Origin: CAYIHX01 sp964363305
GTDB taxonomy: Bacteria > Bdellovibrionota > UBA1018
DNA length: 58,884 nucleotides
Direction of reading: 5' to 3'
NCBI GenBank assembly: GCA_964363305.1
Contig: CAYIHX010000022.1
Location: forward strand, 1 to 58,884
Shown one piece after another: positions 17,227-25,061 of this stretch. A model generated the notes under the pieces. It saw only the letters and a program-made list of their open reading frames with translations. It did no database searches and was not told the DNA's origin. Each line of letters opens with the position of its first letter. Position 1 is the stretch's first letter. The position numbers were made by a program, and so were the translations under genes.

Positions 17227-18504
17227 TTACCTCGAATTCACTTTTGACGCATCGTGCATCAAAAAGTGATCGGATCCCTTTTTCCAAGCAGAGAGAAAAG
17301 CCTCCACCGTGACCGTTAAATTCTCTGGCACCGGTGCCCCCACGCCCCGCAACCCTGCCCAGAGGTGCGGCGTGTGGCCCATCAGGTAGAAGCCCTCTTT
17401 CTCGAACACCGCATCGCCGACCGCGCAGGCCGTCGGCGGAAGATGGCGAATGCCCCCGTTGAAATCGCTACCAAGAACGACGTTCGCCCCGCCCAGAACC
17501 TCGACCGCGTCGGCATAATGAGTCGCGAAAGCAAACAGGCCCCCCGTACACCTACCCGCGCACGATGCCGGGCAAAACTGTTCCGAAACCACTGTACCGC
17601 TCACCATGTCCTCGCTCGGCATCAAGCCGATCATGCCCCGCGAGGTAGCCACCCGCGCAAGTTGCGTGTCAGAAATCGCGCGCTCCGCGTGATAATGCCG
17701 TCGCAGCGCCGTATGCGTGTAAAGCAACGGCTGGCCGGCCTTCTCGAGCTCGGGAACCATCACCGCTTGAGCCCGATCGCTCGCATGAGAAAGATCGATC
17801 CAAACGCCCCGCTCGATGAGCTTGTGCATCAAAGCACGCCCTCGCTCCGTGATCCCGTTTCGATTGATCCGATTTCCCTCCGCGTCTCGAGGCCCCCCGA
17901 AAAATTGCCTCACCCATGCCCAGGGATTGGCCCATGCGTTGATCCCGCGCATAAACGCGCTGCCGCCCAACTCATCGTCCGTCAAATGCAGCAGCGTAAC
18001 GATCCGAATCCCCCCCTCGTCGATGAACTCCCGGATCAAATCATCCGAGTCGAGAATTCCCGACGCCGTCTCGAGCGCCAACACCAGCACCCGCTTTCCC
18101 GACGCCAGGGCTCGGCGCGCTTGAAGAGGCGACCGCGCCAAAACGAAATCCGGATTCTCGCCCACAAAACGTCGCACCTCCTCAAGCTGCCTGCGAACTG
18201 AAGCCGGAAGATCCGGCTTCAAAAGAGGATGAGCATAGATCGACACGACCGTAATCGCCGTTTTGGCGTCGCGCAACGCGCGGGGATTCGCCTGGGAGGA
18301 GAAGCGGCTCCGCCAGGATTCGGCGCAAAGCTCGTCGTCGAACGAGCCGGTAAAAAACCAACCCAGCCCCTCCTTCATGAAAAGATGCGCATGAAGCTCG
18401 ACGGTCAGCTCATCCGGCCGAGCTGCCGCTCCCGCAGGAGACTCGGTGCAACAAAACAGAACCCCGGCCCCGGCCAGCAGCCTCGCGAGCGTTTGGAATC
18501 GCAT
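17227..18504 (-). CDS. Exported membrane-dipeptidase-like protein (peptidase M19)
   Basis: This 425-residue protein has a signal sequence (residues ~1-27) and an amidohydrolase-type barrel of the renal dipeptidase family: VELHAHLF (first metal ligands), ALETASG (bridging Glu region), a WIDLSHASD motif, LLYTHTALRRH, and VVLGSDFNGG near the C-terminus. M19 enzymes cleave dipeptides with two zinc ions and accept D-residues; here the site would be periplasmic. The codons for the last ~13 residues are supplied by a dispersed repeat (17246-17278), so the original C-terminus may have been replaced. A HD-GYP gene follows nine bases later. Confidence 0.88.
   Translation of the reverse strand: MRFQTLARLLAGAGVLFCCTESPAGAAARPDELTVELHAHLFMKEGLGWFFTGSFDDELCAESWRSRFSSQANPRALRDAKTAITVVSIYAHPLLKPDLPASVRRQLEEVRRFVGENPDFVLARSPLQARRALASGKRVLVLALETASGILDSDDLIREFIDEGGIRIVTLLHLTDDELGGSAFMRGINAWANPWAWVRQFFGGPRDAEGNRINRNGITERGRALMHKLIERGVWIDLSHASDRAQAVMVPELEKAGQPLLYTHTALRRHYHAERAISDTQLARVATSRGMIGLMPSEDMVSGTVVSEQFCPASCAGRCTGGLFAFATHYADAVEVLGGANVVLGSDFNGGIRHLPPTACAVGDAVFEKEGFYLMGHTPHLWAGLRGVGAPVPENLTVTVEAFLSAWKKGSDHFLMHDASKVNSR
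17246..17278 (-). repeat. Dispersed GGGATCCGA repeat, copy B (inside dipeptidase 3' end)
   Basis: Read on the minus strand the core is GGGATCCGATCACTTTTTGA followed by TGC, ACGA and TGCGTC. It matches copy A before sdhC and the arms of the element at 46713-46920. It is translated as part of the dipeptidase C-terminus. Bases 17240-17269 can also fold into an imperfect hairpin. Confidence 0.65.
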
Positions 18505-18542
18505 TTTAGGATTTCCCCCTCTAAGCAGTTTACACTAAAGGT

Positions 18543-19304
18543 GTGTGCCCTCTCTCACGCCGACCCATCCTGCTCGTCTTCCTCTCGTGCCTCGGGCTTC
18601 AGACGGGCTGCGCCACCTACTTGCCCCAGCTCCGCCTGGAAAGCCCAGAGGCCACCGGCTCAGAGAAACTCGGTCGCGCCGAACTCGCCGGCACCCAGGG
18701 GGGCGTCAATCTTTCCGCCGAAGTCGCGATGCGGGACCAGCCGGCCCAGAAGGACGCCGATGGAAACCCTCTCCCTGCTGATCCGCCAGTACCCTACCTG
18801 CAACCCACCTGGGCCGCGTTCTTCGTGGGCTTCGTCAAAGGGTTCGGTGACTCCTGGGACTTAGGCATCCGCCTCCTCCAGCCGACCGCGCCGTTTCAGG
18901 TCCGGGTCAAGTACCAGTTTCTCGGCCAGCCCGAATCCCGGGCGGAGTTCGGAAATTTTTCGCTCGCCGCGCTGGTCAGCCCGGGCCTGACGGCCGGGCC
19001 TGGAAACGGCACCGAAACGCTCTTCTACCTTGCTGGGGACGTCACCCTCCTCGCCGGCATCCGCCTGGGTCGCTCCCACCTGATCTGGCTCTCCCCCTCG
19101 TTTACGTTCGCGTCGATCCGCGGCCTCGCCTCGACGGCCGGCGCCGCTGGGGGAACCGTCCTCACCTACGGCGGTGGCGTCGGATACCAGCTCACCGTGC
19201 TCGGTTTTTTCGGGAGAGCGGAGTTCAACTGGGCCTGGGGCTCGGCTGGCGAGAACCGAATCGACGGCCCTTCTCTTGGGGCGCTGGTCGGGCTTCGCCT
19301 TTGA
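18543..19304 (+). CDS. Outer-membrane-type lipoprotein
   Basis: The 253-residue product starts at GTG 18543 and has a lipoprotein signal with lipobox LQTGC (Cys near residue 23). The rest alternates hydrophobic and polar residues with many Gly and aromatic positions (VRVKYQFLG, LIWLSPSFTFASIRG, VGYQLTVLGFFGRAEFNWAW) and ends in LRL, as beta-barrel proteins often do. A lipid-anchored barrel or barrel-like outer-membrane protein is likely. The gene is divergent from the dipeptidase gene, with a 38-bp gap that must hold both promoters. No family recognised. Confidence 0.65.
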   Translation: MCPLSRRPILLVFLSCLGLQTGCATYLPQLRLESPEATGSEKLGRAELAGTQGGVNLSAEVAMRDQPAQKDADGNPLPADPPVPYLQPTWAAFFVGFVKGFGDSWDLGIRLLQPTAPFQVRVKYQFLGQPESRAEFGNFSLAALVSPGLTAGPGNGTETLFYLAGDVTLLAGIRLGRSHLIWLSPSFTFASIRGLASTAGAAGGTVLTYGGGVGYQLTVLGFFGRAEFNWAWGSAGENRIDGPSLGALVGLRL

Positions 19305-19359
19305 AGGGGGCCGTTTGTGAAAATTTGGCAGAAAGGCCCGCCCGGTGTATGCCCCTCCC

Positions 19360-19794
19360 GTGCGCCTCACCCTCCTCAAATGCAAACTTCATCGCGCCGC
19401 CGTCACCGGAGCTGATCTCCATTACGAAGGCTCCATCGCCATTGATCGCGCCCTCATCAGACAGGCCGGACTCCTCCCCTTTGAAAAGGTCGACATCTAC
19501 AATGTCACCAACGGGGCACGGTTCTCGACCTATGTGATTCCGGGAAACACCGGCGAGATCACCCTCAATGGCGCCGCCGCGCGGCTCGTGATGAAGGGCG
19601 ATCGCGTGATCATCTGCGCGTTCGCGGATTTCGAAGCAGAAGAAGCACGCAACCACATCCCGATCGTGCTGCTCCTCGACGAGCAGAACCGAGTGAAGGG
19701 TTCCGACTTCCACGGCAGCGAAAGCCTTCCCGGTCTGAAGCGCACGGATTCGCCGCCGAGCAAAAAAGTCATCCACGGCACCCTTCCTTTTTAA
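19360..19794 (+). CDS. panD: Aspartate 1-decarboxylase
   Basis: Starting at GTG 19360 gives RLTLLKCKLHRAAVTGAD, which aligns with the usual PanD start; GTG 19345 is five codons longer and possible. The self-cleavage site is the Gly-Ser of LHYEGSIAID, which yields the pyruvoyl group; other PanD motifs are NVTNGARFSTYVI and NGAAARLVMKGD. The enzyme makes beta-alanine for pantothenate and coenzyme A. The C-terminus (after IVLLLDEQN) is longer than in E. coli, 144 residues in total. The last codons and stop fall inside a 38-bp direct repeat that bounds the downstream insertion. Confidence 0.93.
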   Translation: MRLTLLKCKLHRAAVTGADLHYEGSIAIDRALIRQAGLLPFEKVDIYNVTNGARFSTYVIPGNTGEITLNGAAARLVMKGDRVIICAFADFEAEEARNHIPIVLLLDEQNRVKGSDFHGSESLPGLKRTDSPPSKKVIHGTLPF

Positions 19795-19817
19795 GTCAAC
19801 CTGCCAGACAATTTTTG
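19780..19817 (+). repeat. Left 38-bp direct repeat of a ~2 kb insertion
   Basis: The sequence starts ACCCTTCCTTTTTAAGTCAA and contains the end of panD. It recurs at 21744-21781 with two mismatches, just before the gene at 21783. The arrangement indicates that 19818-21743 was inserted between panD and that gene with duplication of the junction. Confidence 0.8.
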
Positions 19818-19891
19818 CTACCGATAGTGCTCGAAGCCATGCAGGCCGTGTGCATCGATCCGGTCCTCGCCCATGAAACAGGAGTTTCACC

Positions 19892-20851
19892 ATGAGCACA
19901 AAAGTGAAGATCCAACAGCATGCCGGTGGCTATGGCCGCATATTGAAGGATGTCGTTCTCCTCCTGGAAACGGCTCGCCGGACTTCTGTCCGAGCAGTCA
20001 ACGCCGCAATGACAGCGACGTATTGGCAAATCGGGCGATATATCACTGAATTCGAACAGCGCGGCGGCCAACGAGCGGAACACTACGGTGAACAACTCGT
20101 GAAACGTCTTGCCGCCGACCTTACCCATCGCTTCGGACGAGGCTTCTCGAAACGCAATCTTGAGCAGATGCGACGCTTCTATCTTTCCTGGCAGATTGCG
20201 CAGCCAGTGTCTGCGCAATCTCTTCCCGGTCCAGGCGTACGAGGCAGACGAAAGATTGCGCAGACACTGTCTGCGCAATCTTTGGGGACAGCTTTAGTCG
20301 ATTTTCAAGCCAAATTCCCGCTCCCATGGTCCCACTACGTCCGACTTCTCCAGGTCGACAACCCACACGCTCGGGCGTTCTACGAAGCGGAAGCACTACG
20401 CGGCGGTTGGTCCTTTCGCCAGCTTGATCGACAGATCGATTCACAGTTCTACGAGCGTACGGCGCTCTCGCGCAACAAGGCGGCAATGCTCACGAAGGGG
20501 ACTCGCCCCTGCCCCAATGACCGGACCAGCCCAGAAGAGGAGATCAAGGACCCCTTCGTCCTGGAGTTCCTCGACCTGAAGCTCGGGAAACTCACCCACG
20601 CGGACGCCGGCCAGATGCACCTGTACCTCAACTACGCGCGCGCCCACTGGATGCACGCGGACGAGAATCCGCCAGTCGGCCTTATCCTGTGCGCTTCAAA
20701 GGATAGCGCCGTCGCGAAGTATTCGTTTGAAGGGCTGCCCAACAAGGTGGTCGCGGCCCAATACCGGACTTCCCTGCCACAGGAGAAGACGTTGGTTGCC
20801 GAGATTGCGAAAACTCAGAAATTGCTCGTGCACAGGCGGAAGGGAAAATAG
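19892..20851 (+). CDS. DUF1016/YhcG-type PD-(D/E)xK nuclease, internally deleted
   Basis: This 319-residue protein starts at ATG 19892 after a good ribosome site (CAGGAG). The DUF1016 N-terminal domain is clear: VNAAMTATYWQIGRYI, RFGRGFSKRNLEQMRRFYL and LPWSHYVRLL. The C-terminal nuclease domain is present only in part: PFVLEFLDLK runs directly into LGKLTHADAGQMHLYLNYAR and PPVGLILCASKDSAVAKY. In other family members about 70 or more residues lie between the LEFL and DLK segments, including the metal-binding Asp of the (V/I)DLVFYH strand. That stretch seems lost in frame, so the protein is probably nuclease-dead. Two palindromes (20193, 20253) sit in the linker. YciI follows with no gap. Confidence 0.8.
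   Translation: MSTKVKIQQHAGGYGRILKDVVLLLETARRTSVRAVNAAMTATYWQIGRYITEFEQRGGQRAEHYGEQLVKRLAADLTHRFGRGFSKRNLEQMRRFYLSWQIAQPVSAQSLPGPGVRGRRKIAQTLSAQSLGTALVDFQAKFPLPWSHYVRLLQVDNPHARAFYEAEALRGGWSFRQLDRQIDSQFYERTALSRNKAAMLTKGTRPCPNDRTSPEEEIKDPFVLEFLDLKLGKLTHADAGQMHLYLNYARAHWMHADENPPVGLILCASKDSAVAKYSFEGLPNKVVAAQYRTSLPQEKTLVAEIAKTQKLLVHRRKGK
20193..20221. repeat. Palindrome copy 1 inside the YhcG-like gene
   Basis: The arms AGATTGCGCAG and CTGCGCAATCT flank the centre CCAGTGT. A second copy starts exactly 60 bases downstream. The reading frame passes through both and encodes IAQ(P/T)(V/L)SAQS. Confidence 0.75.
20253..20281. repeat. Palindrome copy 2 inside the YhcG-like gene
   Basis: The arms AGATTGCGCAGACA and its near-perfect complement surround a single central mismatch pair. 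The copy differs from copy 1 only in the centre and repeats at a 60-base period. Confidence 0.75.
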
Positions 20852-21166
20852 ATGCCAGCTTCAACGTCTAACGAAGAATTTCTACGATATGCCATCCTAC
20901 TCACTCGCACAGGTGCCGCCTTTGAGGAGCCGCTGATCCGCCGACACGTCGAGTACCTCCGGAAACTCGACCGTGAAGGACGACTCGTCCTGTGCGGGCC
21001 TTTCACGGACTATCGTGGCGGGATGGTTATCATCAGGGCGGCGTCACTCGAAGAAGCTCGTGGGATCGCCGCCGATGACCCCTTCGTTTCTGAAGGGGCC
21101 GAAACTTTCGAAGTCAGAACTTGGTTGCTTTCATGCGAGGAGAATAGTCACCTGGGAATGGGGTAG
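20852..21166 (+). CDS. YciI-like (YCII-related) protein
   Basis: The ATG directly follows the YhcG stop codon, so the two are cotranscribed. The 104 residues match the small YCII ferredoxin-like fold: YAILLTRTG near the start, HVEYLRKLDREGRLVLCGPF, GGMVIIRAASLEEARGIAADDPFV, and a final EVRTWL strand. YciI proteins are dimers with a putative His-Asp active site; His41-type residues are present (RRHVEYL). Physiological substrates are mostly unknown. Its presence inside the insertion suggests it travels as cargo. Confidence 0.82.
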   Translation: MPASTSNEEFLRYAILLTRTGAAFEEPLIRRHVEYLRKLDREGRLVLCGPFTDYRGGMVIIRAASLEEARGIAADDPFVSEGAETFEVRTWLLSCEENSHLGMG

Positions 21167-21234
21167 CCATGGAATCATTGGACACATTGACCTGGATTTG
21201 AAATTCCCGTTTGAATCCAGTACGATCGGACGCA

Positions 21235-21302
21235 ATGCGAAAACCACTCATCCGAAGCATTGCAACTCTGACCTTACTTACAAAGATCGATCGCATCCAT
21301 GG
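21235..21302 (+). pseudogene. Decayed partial copy of the 21783 gene start
   Basis: Bases 21235-21272 are identical to the first 38 bases of the gene at 21783 (from its ATG). After ten unrelated bases, 21283-21300 match that gene again at its KIDRIH codons. The copy therefore lost an internal segment and leads into no open frame of the right kind. It is evidence of a local duplication before or during formation of the insertion. Confidence 0.75.
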
Positions 21303-21329
21303 ATCTCAGTACCGGGCACCGCCGTTTTC

Positions 21330-21572
21330 CTAACCGGCGTTCCGGCGCAGCTTGGAAAGTTCGCTGAGGTTGAGAACCTGAACTTCAATCACCCGACCCT
21401 TTTTATCCTCGAGAAAAACAAAGCCATCACGGACGTAGGACTTTGCTTCGGTGCCCTCAGCTAAACGGATGCTTGCAAAGTCATTGTCCCGATCTACATG
21501 GATTTCAGGAAAAGAGGCCGCTGCTTTTATTTTTTTTCTTCGAACTGAACCATGAGCGTCACGATGACCCAT
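21330..21572 (-). CDS. DUF2283-like small protein
   Basis: The 80-residue product contains EIHVDRDNDFASIRLAEG and DGFVFLEDKKGRVIEVQVLN, the two halves of the DUF2283 pattern (an acidic beta-hairpin followed by an EVVGIEIL-type strand). DUF2283 genes often sit beside DUF4258 genes and the pair is suspected to be toxin-antitoxin-like. The first ~18 residues (MGHRDAHGSVRRKK) are atypical and overlap the tail of a broken upstream frame, so the true start is uncertain. Confidence 0.6.
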   Translation of the reverse strand: MGHRDAHGSVRRKKIKAAASFPEIHVDRDNDFASIRLAEGTEAKSYVRDGFVFLEDKKGRVIEVQVLNLSELSKLRRNAG

Positions 21573-21646
21573 AAATTCTGATCCTTTCTTTCCAAAGCCA
21601 CGGCGGCAAGCTTGTTATCATTCCGACTCCGAGACGACTTGCCATC
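21527..21646 (-). pseudogene. Possible DUF4258-like toxin remnant
   Basis: An open minus-strand stretch without a start codon encodes about 39 residues ending NDNKLAAVALERKDQNLWV followed by IVTLMVQFEEKK and TAA. This looks like the last strands of a DUF4258 or RelE-like fold, and it lies where such a gene is expected, overlapping the DUF2283 start. An upstream in-frame TGA at 21647-21649 removes the rest. Confidence 0.35.
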
Positions 21647-21743
21647 TCATCCCAGTTTACGCAATCGTGAGGCCTTACAGCAAGGATGCAGGCCGCTCGT
21701 AACGTTGCGTGCTACGTGACAAATTTCTGACGATTTCAGCCTG

Positions 21744-21781
21744 ACCCTTCCTTTTTAAGTCAACTTGCCTGACAATTTTTG
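21744..21781 (+). repeat. Right 38-bp direct repeat of the insertion
   Basis: This is the second copy of the repeat at 19780-19817 (36 of 38 bases identical). It ends two bases before the ATG at 21783, so it also provides the leader of that gene. Confidence 0.8.
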
Positions 21782-21782
21782 G

Positions 21783-22550
21783 ATGCGAAAACCACTCATC
21801 CGAAGCATTGCAACTCTGACGCTCCTCTGTTTCCTGTCGGCGACGAACGCCTCGGCGGCCAAGCCGACCGCCCAGCAAAAGATCGATCGCATCCATTGGG
21901 GCTTCGATACGATTGCGACCGCTACCAAGGTAGGCCGCATCACCGGGGGCTGGACGCTCCTCGCGGGCGGGATCGGCTCGGCTGCGATTTCAGTCGCGCA
22001 TTGGACCGACTATGCCTTGATTCCGGCGGCTGACACGAACGGACGCAACCGGGCCCTGGCCTGGGGGGCCACTTCGGGCCTCTTCGCCGTGACCTTCTCC
22101 CTGTTCGGTTCGCTCCTCCTGGCCGTACCGCAGGAGTACGAGACCTGGCGCGAGAACGTGGCGAGCATCTCCGGAAAAACCCCCGAGGAGCGCTTGAGCG
22201 GCTACGAGTCGTTCTTCCGTACCCGAGTCGATCGACAGCGCTCCGCTCGGATCGCCGGCAGCACCTCGCTCGCGGTCATGGGCTTGGTAGGAATCGTCGG
22301 TGGCTTTTTTCCGCGCGACCCCAACTACCGCGGCCTACTCTGGTTTCTGGGCGGCTTCTACACCGGGCTTTCTATTCCGGGCTTCTTTCTCAAAGGCTAC
22401 TACGAGCGAGAATGGGACAACTACCAAGTCTGGAGCAATGGCGAGGAAACGAAAAGCGCGGCGGCCCACGAGGAACCCGGTCTGGACTGGGCTCTCAACC
22501 TCTTCCCGCAGGCGGATGGCCTCGGGGCCGGCGCGACTCTTCGATTCTAG
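21783..22550 (+). CDS. Exported protein with hydrophobic segments, unknown
   Basis: I take ATG 21783, giving 255 residues that begin MRKPLIRSIATLTLLCFLS with a signal peptide ending near ASA. Two or three further hydrophobic stretches follow (GGWTLLAGGIGSAAISVAH, GATSGLFAVTFSLFGSLLLA, SLAVMGLVGIVGGFF), and the protein ends in LRF. It resembles multi-span membrane proteins of unknown role. A 14-bp longer upstream frame exists but has no ribosome site. It was probably the direct neighbour of panD before the insertion. Its stop overlaps the convergent gene's stop at CTAG (22547-22550). Confidence 0.7.
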   Translation: MRKPLIRSIATLTLLCFLSATNASAAKPTAQQKIDRIHWGFDTIATATKVGRITGGWTLLAGGIGSAAISVAHWTDYALIPAADTNGRNRALAWGATSGLFAVTFSLFGSLLLAVPQEYETWRENVASISGKTPEERLSGYESFFRTRVDRQRSARIAGSTSLAVMGLVGIVGGFFPRDPNYRGLLWFLGGFYTGLSIPGFFLKGYYEREWDNYQVWSNGEETKSAAAHEEPGLDWALNLFPQADGLGAGATLRF

Positions 22551-23692
22551 ATCCCGAAGACGTCCGTCGGAGACAGGGTGAAGCTCACCACCGAGTCAGC
22601 CGTCGAGAACGCGCCGCTGCTGCCGGCCGTGTTCACGCTCGCGCAGGTCTTGTCGAAGGCCACGGTCAGTCCGTTCGCCGCGAGTTCGGTATCACCGGAG
22701 TCCGTGATATTCCCGGTGCCATTCGCGGTGGCTATGGAATCCGTCAAGCTCGCCATATCCATGCCCGTCTCATCGGTGAACGTGGCCCCGACCGCGTGAC
22801 CAGCCGTGCCACTGCTCGTCTTCCCGATCTTCACAGCGCCGTCTTTCACGCCGGTCGAGAACATCCGAAAACACCCGAAGGCCGTGACCGCTCCGCCTCG
22901 ATTCGGCTCGATCGCGACGATCTGGGTCGCGACCGCTTTCGAGGTCTTGTTGTAGGTCGCCTTGCCGTACATCGCGCGATCGCCATCGGCGAACGAGCCC
23001 AGATAGCTCGTGGTAAACATGGTGCCGAACACCTTCACGAACTGATCGTCGCCGGTGCGATCCCATTGAACATAGACCGGGGTTTTCTTGTCGTTGAAGC
23101 CGTTCGGGGCCTGCACCAAAAAGCCCTTCGACTCGGTGGCCGTGCCTCCCCAGTAAAGCTTCATATGGGCGCCGCCGTCGATCGTCACCGTGGCGACCGC
23201 ATCGTAGCCGAGGGTGGTGGCCCAGGCCTCGGTCGGCACCGCCACTTCGAGCTTCACCGTCTTCGTTTCGAAGGTCTTCTCGATCGTGACCGGAAGCGCT
23301 GCCTTATCCGGATTCACCGACATCGACTTGCTGAAATGACAAAGCGCGACCTCCGCCATGGCGGGAAAATGATTATTCAACGAGCAAAGCGTGCCATTGA
23401 AGAATTTGAGCGCGCCGTGCTGATAGCCGCCCGCATCCGTCCAGAGGGCCGCGCACTGCTCAGTGGCCTTCTGCATGATCAGCCCACACGACGCGTCGCC
23501 GCCGGCGAAGGCTGAAGCGATGCCCGCGTCCAACGCCCAAGCCTCCGCAGGGCTCAGTTCGCCCGCGGAAGAAGCATGCATCGCCCGTTGAGGCAACCGA
23601 TGTTTTTCGATTCGAGGCGCGGCGACCCAGAAAACCACTAGGCTAGCCACGGTCAAAAATACCATTCCAGAATATCTATTGCTGAATTTCAT
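22547..23692 (-). CDS. Exported protein of unknown function
   Basis: The 381-residue product starts with an uncleaved or weak signal (residues ~8-25, GMVFLTVASLVVFWVAAP). It contains six or more Cys (CGLIM, EQCAAL, TLCSLNN, LCHF, FGCFRMF, KTCAS), suggesting disulfides, and a Thr/Ser/Gly-rich C-terminal half with beta character. AAAGGAT provides a ribosome site. It is preceded by a 47-residue lipoprotein-like gene 27 bases upstream, so the two form a small operon. No family recognised. Confidence 0.65.
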   Translation of the reverse strand: MKFSNRYSGMVFLTVASLVVFWVAAPRIEKHRLPQRAMHASSAGELSPAEAWALDAGIASAFAGGDASCGLIMQKATEQCAALWTDAGGYQHGALKFFNGTLCSLNNHFPAMAEVALCHFSKSMSVNPDKAALPVTIEKTFETKTVKLEVAVPTEAWATTLGYDAVATVTIDGGAHMKLYWGGTATESKGFLVQAPNGFNDKKTPVYVQWDRTGDDQFVKVFGTMFTTSYLGSFADGDRAMYGKATYNKTSKAVATQIVAIEPNRGGAVTAFGCFRMFSTGVKDGAVKIGKTSSGTAGHAVGATFTDETGMDMASLTDSIATANGTGNITDSGDTELAANGLTVAFDKTCASVNTAGSSGAFSTADSVVSFTLSPTDVFGI

Positions 23693-23719
23693 TACGATGA
23701 TCCTTTCTTAAAAATAGGG

Positions 23720-23863
23720 TTAGCTGATGGTCAGGACGTCTAAGCTGATCTGGCTGGGAAGCGAGCTCACAGCAGCCGAGCCACACGCGCCGAAAGACGC
23801 ACCAGCGATCACCACAAACACGACCAAAATGGAAAGTATCCACGAACGATTGTAACGAATCAT
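23720..23863 (-). CDS. Small lipoprotein-like peptide (47 aa)
   Basis: ATG 23863 follows a strong AAGGAG site by seven bases. The peptide begins MIRYNRSWILSILVVFVVIA and continues GASFGACGS, with a possible lipobox FGAC at residues 25-28, and then about 19 polar residues (SSLPSQISLDVLTIS). It shares an operon with the exported 381-residue protein. It is too short for homology by eye; the ribosome site and the signal make it credible. Confidence 0.6.
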   Translation of the reverse strand: MIRYNRSWILSILVVFVVIAGASFGACGSAAVSSLPSQISLDVLTIS

Positions 23864-23955
23864 TGAATCTCCTTTTCTGTAGATGATCGCGTTTCGGCCA
23901 TACGGAGGCGTTTCTTGAGGAAAGGCCCCAGCTCCGCAAAAACTTCACTCAAGCG

Positions 23956-24753
23956 TCAACGAAACGCCTTGATGCGGTACAGCCCATCGCGTGGTTCGGT
24001 CGGGTGATCGCTATACACGGTGTCGACGAAAACATGCATTGCGTCAGGAAAAAGCTCATGCAGGGCGGCAAGATTCTTGGGCTCGTTTTCGAATGAAGCG
24101 ATCAAGCGCCCTTTTTTTCGCACGAAAGTCGCCGCTTCTTTTTTATGAAAAAGGTCATCCAAATGTGGAGCCGCCTTCAGAAGTAAATGCGTCCGGTCGA
24201 TTTCCCAGGGAAAGCCATCCTGCTTGAGACGGGATCGCGTGCCCGCACCCATGTTCGGCTCGTCACGTCCGGTGAGGTAAATCATCTCCGCGCCCAAGCG
24301 ATAGAGCTCGTGCGCGAACTCGGCGGCCCCCGGATAAGCGTGATCGTACTTCAGATACTCACTCGTGAAGAAGCGATGATTCCAAAACTCCTTCACGGAT
24401 TCCCACGCCCGCAACACTTCCGCACTGGCCAGCTCGAGCCCGGCGGAGAGAAAAGTGTCCCGCAAAGAGTAACCCACCTGCGAACCCTGAATACGATCCA
24501 GGACCGCTCGAACCGCCTCGAACGAGCCGCCCCGATGCACGGCGGACCACTCCTTCAAAATCTGATGCGTGCGCGAGCCGACCTCATAGAGGGTGGAATC
24601 CAGATCGAGCAATACGACCGGACGCTCGGCACTGTACTGCGACACTCGCTCCGCCACCTCGCGGAGAACCGCCCCTTCACTCAAATCGTGAAAACGGGAA
24701 GCTTCAATCCAGGCCTGGCGAGCCAGGAGCTTTTCGTCAGATACGCGAGTCAT
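23956..24753 (-). CDS. HAD-superfamily hydrolase
   Basis: Starting at ATG 24753 gives 265 residues. HAD motif I is VVLLDLDSTLYE (nucleophile Asp and general acid Asp), motif II is MIYLTGRDEPN, motif III Lys probably falls in DGFPWEIDRTHLLLK, and motif IV is ASFENEPKN, with Glu in place of the usual Asp. A helical cap lies between motifs I and II (residues ~75-150). Probably a phosphatase; substrate unknown. A longer open frame to 24909 exists but lacks a convincing start. Confidence 0.82.
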   Translation of the reverse strand: MTRVSDEKLLARQAWIEASRFHDLSEGAVLREVAERVSQYSAERPVVLLDLDSTLYEVGSRTHQILKEWSAVHRGGSFEAVRAVLDRIQGSQVGYSLRDTFLSAGLELASAEVLRAWESVKEFWNHRFFTSEYLKYDHAYPGAAEFAHELYRLGAEMIYLTGRDEPNMGAGTRSRLKQDGFPWEIDRTHLLLKAAPHLDDLFHKKEAATFVRKKGRLIASFENEPKNLAALHELFPDAMHVFVDTVYSDHPTEPRDGLYRIKAFR

Positions 24754-25061
24754 GATCTTCGGGTTTAGCGGACTCTGGGGATGAAAGGCAAGGAAGGAGG
24801 TTTCCGGTTCCGAACTGCCCCCTTCGCCTGAGAAGTGGGTGAGAGATGAGGCAGGCCAGTGAGGTGGGATGTGAACAGGGGTGGATGTCGACAAGGTGGG
24901 ATCACTCACTCAGGCACGACCAGCTCGGGAACCGAAAAACTCACACAGAGAAGAAGAGCACCGTCCGTGCCAAAGAAAACGGAAGTGATTTCAACGGAAT
25001 AAGACCTGACGTCCGCTCCTTGGCCTAGGTCGACTGAGACGCACTGGGGCCAGAAAGCCCC
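24754..25061. other. Intergenic stretch, nothing recognisable
   Basis: This 308-bp gap lies between the HAD start and the stop of the glycine-rich lipoprotein gene, both on the minus strand. I see no tRNA, repeat or convincing small gene. A weak hairpin (GGGGC-CAGAAA-GCCCC, 25046-25061) lacks a T tract, so a terminator is possible but not supported. Confidence 0.5.

Noticed and set aside
22412..23515. 367-codon plus-strand open frame
   Set aside because: It overlaps two well-supported genes and has no homologous motif.
24846..25028. Short plus-strand frame in the gap before the HAD gene
   Set aside because: No ribosome site, no hydrophobic or domain pattern, low-complexity polar sequence.
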